From a virus, in IMG/VR virus record IMGVR_UViG_3300020411_003196, positions 1 through 22,440 of that record: a stretch of 22,440 nt of DNA. The stretch is one strand, 5' to 3'. Both the position numbers and the translations under genes were made by a program. Positions 16,114 through 20,778 of the stretch are shown one piece after another. Numbering within the stretch: position 1 is the first letter of the stretch; every line of letters begins with the position of its first letter. Under the pieces are notes generated by a model. That model saw only the letters and a list, made by a program, of their open reading frames with translations, was not told the DNA's origin and made no database searches.

Positions 16114-16356
16114 CTAAATTGGTAAACTGTTTTTCTTTTTTGCCTTGACTAAATTTAATCCTGTTGCTTCTTGAGTTAATTTTTCTTTTAAGGCTGGCGA
16201 TATAAGTTTTTTAACATTCATATAGTCCATACCCCTTTGCTCAATGATATAAGTCATAGCATCTAAATAGCTCATCTTCTTATCTGCAACTAAAACCTCA
16301 ACCGCTTTTGTGAAACGTTTTTTAGTCATGATCTTGTGTTCTAATTCTTCAATCAT
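16114..16356 (-). CDS. 33: Late transcription coactivator gp33
   Basis: 80 residues (T4 gp33: 112). gp33 bridges RNA polymerase and the gp45 sliding clamp so that the gp55-type sigma can fire TATAAATA late promoters. KRFTKAVEVLVADKKMSYLD followed by AMTYIIEQRGMDYMNVKKLI and a LISPALKEKLTQEA helix is the usual compact gp33 family pattern in marine T4-like phages. The C-terminus is short and basic (VKAKKKNSLPI). T4 gp33 binds the clamp with a hydrophobic C-terminal tail that is not evident here. The ATG overlaps the previous stop (ATGA). Five TATAAATA late promoters are in this same window. Confidence 0.85.
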   Translation of the reverse strand: MIEELEHKIMTKKRFTKAVEVLVADKKMSYLDAMTYIIEQRGMDYMNVKKLISPALKEKLTQEATGLNLVKAKKKNSLPI

Positions 16357-17510
16357 CGTGTATAAGATTCAACCCTTAATAGAATCGTATCTTTGTTTAT
16401 TCTACCTGTAGGCTTACTAATCTTGGTTGTAAATCCATTCCAAAGATTGTTAATTTGCCTTTCGGTTTTATTTAATATCTGAGGAAGAATATCTAATGGC
16501 TTCCTCAGGGTGGTCATTCGACTTAATTCCTCATCCCAATTATATAAAGTGGATCCTCTTATTTCAAATCCTTTGGTGGAACTAGTCGTGAATTCTGTAA
16601 GCTTACGTGTTTTAACGTTGTAGATCCATAGCTTTCCTTCTGTAGGAATTGTCGCCGGATGTACAGAAACTACTTTAGACTCTACATCTTCTTGTAAGAA
16701 TTTTAAATTCTTGACTTGGTCATCCCTAGATCTTGGCTTTCTATTTGCTGTTCTTGTTGCTTTGGCAGAAGTTCTTACTCTTTCTAGATCATCAAATACT
16801 CCTTCCATAAGAACAAGCATTTTCTTTTTATTGCCTTTAGAAACGTGAGAGTATGCTTCTACAGCTTGGTCACATGTTTTATCATACGCATCTTTAACTA
16901 AATCATATTCAGTCTGTATATAATCTTTAAACATGTTTATAGCAGGACCTTTTAAATTGTGCAATTGAAATAGTTGATATGCCGGAAACTTTACTTCTTT
17001 CTTATCGTAGTTTCCTTCCATCCATTTATCAACTACCATTTCATCCCAATCACCTACAATCGTAGCTAATACTTTTCTACGAGTTCTTTCGTGAGGTGAT
17101 ATAACTACTTTAGGTTTCTTTTCTTTCTCTGCCTTTATTTCAATTACCACTTCTCTACCTTCTTCCATCAATTTGTGTAAGTGATTATGGTGTTTAATAA
17201 TTTCGTCTTCAGAAAAATCCCAACCGCGTTCTTTTAATTTAACGAAGTTGAAAGGTGTGATATACAATTTCCAGTCAGGAACTTTACGCATTGCCTGCAT
17301 TTCCTTTTTGGAAAACTTCAATTCTTTTTCACAGTAATCTAGTACTGTTTTCGTATAAGCTTTTTTATCTTGGTAATAAGAATACCAATGTGTAGCCTTT
17401 GAATAGGCTATAACTCGTTTGGATCGATCAGTAGGAGGTGGAGTCTCAGACCAATCTGGTTCTGGACCCATGTACTGTTCGTCTAATGTTTTTCGTTTTC
17501 TTCTAGCCAT
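16353..17510 (-). CDS. Unknown 385-aa basic protein
   Basis: 385 residues, not recognised. It is strongly basic, with a KRKTLDEQYMGPEPDW N-terminus, a charged helical section (MEEGREVVIEIKAEKEKKPK), an AKATRTANRKPRSRDDQVKN basic patch at about 250-270, and a C-terminal domain with WIYNVKTRKLTEFTTSSTKG and LPQILNKTERQINNLW. From memory a similar gene stands before gp33 in other marine T4-like phages, but I know no function. The basic patches suggest nucleic-acid binding. There is no Shine-Dalgarno sequence before ATG 17510; instead a GC-rich stem-loop ends 18 bases upstream. It overlaps gp33 by four bases. Confidence 0.8.
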   Translation of the reverse strand: MARRKRKTLDEQYMGPEPDWSETPPPTDRSKRVIAYSKATHWYSYYQDKKAYTKTVLDYCEKELKFSKKEMQAMRKVPDWKLYITPFNFVKLKERGWDFSEDEIIKHHNHLHKLMEEGREVVIEIKAEKEKKPKVVISPHERTRRKVLATIVGDWDEMVVDKWMEGNYDKKEVKFPAYQLFQLHNLKGPAINMFKDYIQTEYDLVKDAYDKTCDQAVEAYSHVSKGNKKKMLVLMEGVFDDLERVRTSAKATRTANRKPRSRDDQVKNLKFLQEDVESKVVSVHPATIPTEGKLWIYNVKTRKLTEFTTSSTKGFEIRGSTLYNWDEELSRMTTLRKPLDILPQILNKTERQINNLWNGFTTKISKPTGRINKDTILLRVESYTR

Positions 17511-17528
17511 AATCTAAAATAATAAGGT

Positions 17529-17592
17529 GGTCGGGTCCCCGCCTGCGTTGCATTGCAGGTTGATAAGGAGTTTAAGATTTGGGGACCCGACC
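17529..17592. other. GC-rich 12-bp stem with inner hairpin before the 385-aa gene
   Basis: GGTCGGGTCCCC (17529-17540) pairs perfectly with GGGGACCCGACC (17581-17592). The 40-base loop carries a second hairpin, CCTGC (17542-17546) with GCAGG (17555-17559). It stands out in AT-rich surroundings and fills most of the 89-base gap. It may act as a terminator for the upstream small genes, an RNA processing or stability element, or a leader structure. A tRNA or known riboswitch does not fit. Confidence 0.75.
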
Positions 17593-17599
17593 TAATTCT

Positions 17600-17908
17600 T
17601 TACTCCCATCCTCTTAATTTATTATAAGCACGAGTTTGCTTAAACATATCTAATACCGTATTTGGTGAACTACCTCGTCTTAAAATATATTCTTTTCCTG
17701 TACTACTTATACGCCTTACGATTTTACCGTTCCTAAAAGATGTATCTATAACTCTTCCGTCTCTCTTTCCTTCTTCGTCAGGCTCTTTGTCGTACCAAAC
17801 GTTACAATCGTCTGAATTAAATGCGTGAATGTCTTTCACTTCTTTTCCCCATTCTTCAGCCGCTAACTTCTCCTTCATCAGTTCTATTCTTTCTTGATAC
17901 TCTGTCAT
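17600..17908 (-). CDS. Unknown 102-aa protein
   Basis: 102 residues, not recognised. The N-terminal helix (EYQERIELMKEKLAAEEWGK) leads to a mixed beta region (VWYDKEPDEEGKRDGRVIDT, FRNGKIVRRISSTGKEYILR) and a basic end (FKQTRAYNKLRGWE). The ATG shares four bases with the stop of the 52-aa gene before it (ATGA), so translation is coupled. It is followed by the GC-rich stem-loop. The size and charge suit a small nucleic-acid or host-factor binding protein, but nothing more can be said. Confidence 0.75.
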   Translation of the reverse strand: MTEYQERIELMKEKLAAEEWGKEVKDIHAFNSDDCNVWYDKEPDEEGKRDGRVIDTSFRNGKIVRRISSTGKEYILRRGSSPNTVLDMFKQTRAYNKLRGWE

Positions 17909-18063
17909 TGAATCTTTCCGTGTTTATCGAGTATCTTCTTATGCTTTTTAATAAACTCCTTGAGTTTACGTTTCCACATCTTTCTGAATTCAGGATCTCT
18001 AGCCCTTTCAGCAGCTCTCTGCAAGGCTAGCATCCTTCTTACGTATATATCTTGCAAGCTCAT
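17905..18063 (-). CDS. Unknown 52-aa basic protein
   Basis: Small gene of 52 residues, starting MSLQDIYVRRMLALQRAAER and continuing with a long basic helix rich in Lys and Arg, ending in KKILDKHGKIQ. The start forms TAATG with the preceding gene's stop and the end forms ATGA with the next gene's start, so it sits exactly in a coupled chain. That is strong evidence that it is translated. Function unknown; the helical, basic nature could mean RNA, DNA or protein binding. Confidence 0.72.
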   Translation of the reverse strand: MSLQDIYVRRMLALQRAAERARDPEFRKMWKRKLKEFIKKHKKILDKHGKIQ

Positions 18064-18326
18064 TAATCTATTCTACATTCAATGTTGCTTACAGTAGATT
18101 CAATGCTTGATAGTGAACTATCTAATCCACTTATCTCAGAACCTAATCCGGATGTAGCGCTATCAATATCACTGATTCTGCTTTCTAGTGAATCAATTCT
18201 ATCGTCCAAAGAATCAAGTTTTCTAAGAACTAAAGCTAAAGTTTCAATAAGCGAATTATTCACTTCAACTTGTTTGCTATCATTTTTTACTAATGTTTCC
18301 ATTAGTTCGTTTCCAAATCTATCCAT
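18063..18326 (-). CDS. Unknown 87-aa coiled-coil protein
   Basis: 87 residues. From about residue 28 to the end it is a near-continuous heptad repeat with Leu/Ile and Ser/Asp (LDSLDDRIDSLESRISDIDS, then LGSEISGLDSSLSSIESTVS). This predicts a long parallel coiled coil, perhaps an oligomeriser. It starts with TAATG overlap on the previous stop and ends likewise on the next. It is a typical marine-phage accessory gene of unknown function. Confidence 0.78.
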   Translation of the reverse strand: MDRFGNELMETLVKNDSKQVEVNNSLIETLALVLRKLDSLDDRIDSLESRISDIDSATSGLGSEISGLDSSLSSIESTVSNIECRID

Positions 18327-18754
18327 TATGCTGTCTCCTTATCTAAATCTGGGTTGTTAAGATCATGCCAAGTAGCGTGAGCTAAGCAAGCATCATCGTG
18401 TGCGTATCTAATATCAGTTTTCTCAAAAAGCTTTTGAGCTAAAGTAGCTGCATAGCTATCGCTAAAGCTTTTACCACCGATATTCCATTTAATGACTTTG
18501 TAATCATCAGCGAAATCTCTTCCGTAATGCCAGTCATATAATGAGAAAGAACCGTATTCAACGTCTTCATCATTATCGTACCATTCGTAATCAATTACGA
18601 ATTCAGTAGTGATATTATCACCTTTGCCTTCAAAAGCTGGATCTCCAAACATCTCTCGGAGGTGAGCAAATGAAGCAAATAAAGATCCTTGTTTGGATCC
18701 ACCTGCAGTTCCATACTCACATGGAATAAACAGGATTTGATTTTTATTTACCAT
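18326..18754 (-). CDS. Unknown 142-aa acidic protein
   Basis: 142 residues from ATG 18754 (MVNKNQILFIPCEYGTAGGS), chosen because AAGGAG stands 8 bases upstream. A TTG 18 bases further up would place the ribosome site inside the gene. It is rich in Asp, Tyr and Trp (YEWYDNDEDVEYGSFSLYDW) with a hydrophobic N-terminal strand, so probably a small globular alpha/beta protein. It contains two cysteines. No recognised family. It is coupled by TAATG to the coiled-coil gene. Confidence 0.75.
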   Translation of the reverse strand: MVNKNQILFIPCEYGTAGGSKQGSLFASFAHLREMFGDPAFEGKGDNITTEFVIDYEWYDNDEDVEYGSFSLYDWHYGRDFADDYKVIKWNIGGKSFSDSYAATLAQKLFEKTDIRYAHDDACLAHATWHDLNNPDLDKETA

Positions 18755-18932
18755 AATATTTAACTCCTTCAAAATAAAAATCTGATAAAAAGTTCTTATT
18801 ATATTTATTACCTATTCTAATCAAAAAGCTTTTTGAACTAAAAAGATAAACAATATAATCAAGAACTGAAACCTTTACATTCACTGGATCGTGGTTAGTA
18901 CCAGGACCTTCTAAAAAATTAGCTACAAACAT
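18744..18932 (-). CDS. Unknown 62-aa protein
   Basis: 62 residues from ATG 18932 (MFVANFLEGPGTNHDPVNVK). The start is chosen because it overlaps the previous stop as TAATG; the TTG at 18941 is less likely. A mildly hydrophobic middle (VSVLDYIVYLFSSKSFLIRI) could be a strand pair. The end overlaps the next gene by 11 bases and supplies its ribosome site. Function unknown. Confidence 0.62.
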   Translation of the reverse strand: MFVANFLEGPGTNHDPVNVKVSVLDYIVYLFSSKSFLIRIGNKYNKNFLSDFYFEGVKYYGK

Positions 18933-19282
18933 TAGTCCCAATCTCCATCAGCGAATTTGTTCGCATTATATGCATCCATCAAAGAAGAAGATTCAAACCA
19001 ATCTTGAGTTTCTCTTTCAGACCAATACATGTTCTCTTCTCGATTCAGGTCTAAACCACCTGAAGAAAGATGACCTGCTTTTTTAACTTGACCTGTTAGG
19101 TCTTTAGCTATTTTAGCTTCTTCTTTCTTACGAGCTTTTTCAGCAGCTTTGATTTTCGCTTTACGAGCATCAAGCTTTTTGATAGTAAGTTGAAACTCAT
19201 ATTCTTCTAGAGAAATTCCGAGTTTCTTAGCAGCTGCTTTTTTCGCAGCTGCCTTGATTAATTCTATACGATCAACAGTCAT
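18932..19282 (-). CDS. Unknown 116-aa Ala/Lys-rich helical protein
   Basis: 116 residues. The N-terminal two thirds is a charged Ala/Lys/Glu helix (IKAAAKKAAAKKLGISLEEY, ARKAKIKAAEKARKKEEAKI) that suggests a coiled coil or nucleic-acid contact. The C-terminal third is acidic and aromatic (MYWSERETQDWFESSSLMDA). The ATG overlaps the previous stop (TAATG). Not recognised. Confidence 0.75.
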   Translation of the reverse strand: MTVDRIELIKAAAKKAAAKKLGISLEEYEFQLTIKKLDARKAKIKAAEKARKKEEAKIAKDLTGQVKKAGHLSSGGLDLNREENMYWSERETQDWFESSSLMDAYNANKFADGDWD

Positions 19283-19587
19283 TACGCTGCCTCCTTAGAG
19301 TAATCTCTCATTTCTTTTCTAAGATCAGCCGCGAATGACCAACCATTGTAGTCACCACCACATTCAATCGATATCTCTCTTGATTCGATCACTAGTTTGT
19401 AGTATTTCGGACCATTCATGAATTCGAAAGAAGTTCCGTCTTCTACTTTTCTAGTAAACCAGAACTTGTTGTAAGAACCTCTAACAGGTGTTAAACGATA
19501 CCCAATGGCATCAAGGGATCCTAAAATTTTCGGTTCTGAAAAAGAACCTTTTGTATTTTCAGGAAGTTTAAGTATTGTGTTTTTCAT
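19282..19587 (-). CDS. Unknown 101-aa protein, first gene after promoter P3
   Basis: 101 residues from ATG 19587 (MKNTILKLPENTKGSFSEPK), with AAGGAG 6 bases upstream. The upstream ATG at 19602 would put the ribosome site inside the coding part. The alternation of short strands (FWFTRKVEDGTSFEFMNGPK, YYKLVIESREISIECGGDYN) suggests a compact beta fold. It is first in the P3 transcript and heads a coupled chain of seven small genes. Function unknown. Confidence 0.78.
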   Translation of the reverse strand: MKNTILKLPENTKGSFSEPKILGSLDAIGYRLTPVRGSYNKFWFTRKVEDGTSFEFMNGPKYYKLVIESREISIECGGDYNGWSFAADLRKEMRDYSKEAA

Positions 19588-19621
19588 ATGACTCCTTATC
19601 ATTTTTTAATTTATACTGCCT

Positions 19622-19668
19622 ATTATACCACAGTGAATTTCATTTGTAAACCTTTTTTTTCACTTTTT
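19622..19668 (-). promoter_or_regulatory. Sigma70-type promoter P3 with A-tract upstream element
   Basis: -35 TTTACA at 19650-19645, 17-base spacer ending in CTGTGG, -10 TATAAT at 19627-19622. On the minus strand, A-runs lie upstream of the -35, as in an UP element. Bases 19643-19668 are identical to 20716-20741 at P4. The -10 overlaps the TAA stop of the 49-aa gene. Confidence 0.85.
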
Positions 19669-19772
19669 ATGGGCTTTTTTTCGGGGTCCGCCTCAGGAAT
19701 ATAATCTAGAGCCCATAAAACGCCGCCTGTTACGTTATTATTTTTTTTAATATGTAATAGTGCCGGTCTCAT
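19623..19772 (-). CDS. Unknown 49-aa protein whose 3' end carries promoter P3
   Basis: 49 residues, starting MRPALLHIKKNNNVTGGVLW, then an acidic/basic middle (LDYIPEADPEKKPIKSEKKG) and a short end. The ATG overlaps the metallopeptidase stop as ATGA, matching the coupling seen through this region. The last 15 codons spell the A-tract, -35 and -10 of promoter P3, so this part of the protein may be shaped by the promoter. Function unknown; a chance open frame is possible. Confidence 0.55.
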   Translation of the reverse strand: MRPALLHIKKNNNVTGGVLWALDYIPEADPEKKPIKSEKKGLQMKFTVV

Positions 19773-20125
19773 TTTACACGCTCCCAGGGGAAGCATCTAC
19801 CGAATAAGTCAAATTCCATTTTGACTGCTTCTCGTTCGGAAGGATACTGTCCTCTCATAAATTGCTTGGCGTGAACCATCTCATGAGCTAGAGTTCTCAT
19901 CTGCTCAAAGTAAGTTTGCTTCTTGGCGATATGTATTACTGCTTCAGTAGGATCACCTTCACAAATACCTAAGGCATCGCCAAATCCATTAGGCATTCTC
20001 TTAGTGAACTTTACTATAATCTCGCCAGTCTTCCTTGCAGAAAGACCTAGCTTTTTGGTCAAAGAAATCAGATATATCTCGACAAGCTCTTCGTTGTCCG
20101 GATTACCTTGAATTTCTACCATCAT
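19769..20125 (-). CDS. Small zinc metallopeptidase-like protein (HExxH)
   Basis: 118 residues. TLAHEMVHAKQFMRGQYPSE holds the zinc-binding, catalytic HExxH helix (residues about 83-87), and EREAVKMEFDLF gives the likely third ligand Glu about 17 residues on, as in short SprT/M48-like gluzincins. The first half is a small alpha/beta region (VEIYLISLTKKLGLSARKTG, EAVIHIAKKQ). It could cleave or remodel a host or virion protein, or be an inactive zinc-binding protein. Substrate unknown. ATG 20125 has AAGGAG 10 bases upstream, inside the end of the preceding gene. Confidence 0.72.
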   Translation of the reverse strand: MMVEIQGNPDNEELVEIYLISLTKKLGLSARKTGEIIVKFTKRMPNGFGDALGICEGDPTEAVIHIAKKQTYFEQMRTLAHEMVHAKQFMRGQYPSEREAVKMEFDLFGRCFPWERVK

Positions 20126-20127
20126 AT

Positions 20128-20661
20128 TTATGCAGCTCCTTTCATAGCTTGTTGAAATTCTTCCTTCATATGATCATACGGAACTCCTAATGAATATTGA
20201 ACGTAGCCAACATCATATTCCGTAATGAGATCTTCAGCTCCGAGTATCCAACGAATAGCTGTCTGTCTATCCGAAGCACCCAGATTCTTCATAGTGTCTT
20301 CTATCCTCTTTTCGAGCTCAGCTTTGTTAGTAGCATAGTATTCATCCATGCGCTTCATCTCAGCTTCAATAGCTTCGCCGATTCTATCAGCCTCAGCCTT
20401 CAGCTCGTCCATAGACATAGAATCAAAATCGTATCCACGATTTCTGAAACCATAAGCTTCCTTATGGCCATCATAAATATAATTGATTAACTCATCTCTC
20501 TCGAGATCAGCCACAGTGAAGATCTTACGCTCTTCCCAATATTCCACGTCTGTGATATAAGTACCAGACCAACGATTTTTAGGATCTTCTGCGACCCACG
20601 CCTCAATCTCGGCGTTCTTGTTTTTGATATGGTTGATTAGTTCTTGTGATACTTTTGACAT
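20128..20661 (-). CDS. Unknown 177-aa phage protein, first gene after promoter P4
   Basis: 177 residues. The stretch EAYGFRNRGYDFDSMSMDEL (about 67-86), a Tyr-Gly-Phe-Arg-x-Arg motif followed by FDSMS, recurs from memory in hypothetical proteins of many large phages, but I know no function. The remainder is a long acidic helix (IGEAIEAEMKRMDEYYATNK) and a C-terminal helix-rich part (QTAIRWILGAEDLITEYDVG). The ATG has AAGGAG 5 bases upstream and lies about 35 bases downstream of P4. It is followed closely by the metallopeptidase gene. Confidence 0.8.
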   Translation of the reverse strand: MSKVSQELINHIKNKNAEIEAWVAEDPKNRWSGTYITDVEYWEERKIFTVADLERDELINYIYDGHKEAYGFRNRGYDFDSMSMDELKAEADRIGEAIEAEMKRMDEYYATNKAELEKRIEDTMKNLGASDRQTAIRWILGAEDLITEYDVGYVQYSLGVPYDHMKEEFQQAMKGAA

Positions 20662-20681
20662 TGAAACTCCTTATATTTTTG

Positions 20682-20697
20682 AATGTACAGGTACATT
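20682..20697. promoter_or_regulatory. Perfect dyad at the P4 start site, candidate operator
   Basis: AATGTAC-AG-GTACATT is a perfect 7-bp inverted repeat with a 2-base centre. It overlaps the end of the -10 (20700-20695) and the expected transcription start, a common place for repressor binding. Confidence 0.45.
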
Positions 20698-20741
20698 ATA
20701 CCACACATTTTGGAGTTTGTAAACCTTTTTTTTCACTTTTT
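20695..20741 (-). promoter_or_regulatory. Sigma70-type promoter P4 with A-tract upstream element
   Basis: -35 TTTACA at 20723-20718, 17-base spacer ending in GTGTGG, -10 TATAAT at 20700-20695, and A-tracts upstream on the minus strand. The 26 bases 20716-20741 are identical to those at P3. It is the first promoter of the leftward early block; the cyclase gene ends about 40 bases upstream. Confidence 0.85.
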
Positions 20742-20778
20742 TTAGATTTTTTTGGAATATTGATATAACTTTTAGTTA

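Noticed and set aside
17529-17592. tRNA reading of the GC-rich stem (7-bp acceptor-like ends GGTCGGG/CCCGACC)
   Set aside because: No T-arm consensus, no anticodon arm of correct size and the stem continues for 12 bp, so it is not a tRNA.
20122-20131. CATAAATA late-promoter-like sequence before the metallopeptidase gene
   Set aside because: Differs from TATAAATA at the first base and lies in an early block with its own sigma70 promoter; likely chance in AT-rich DNA.
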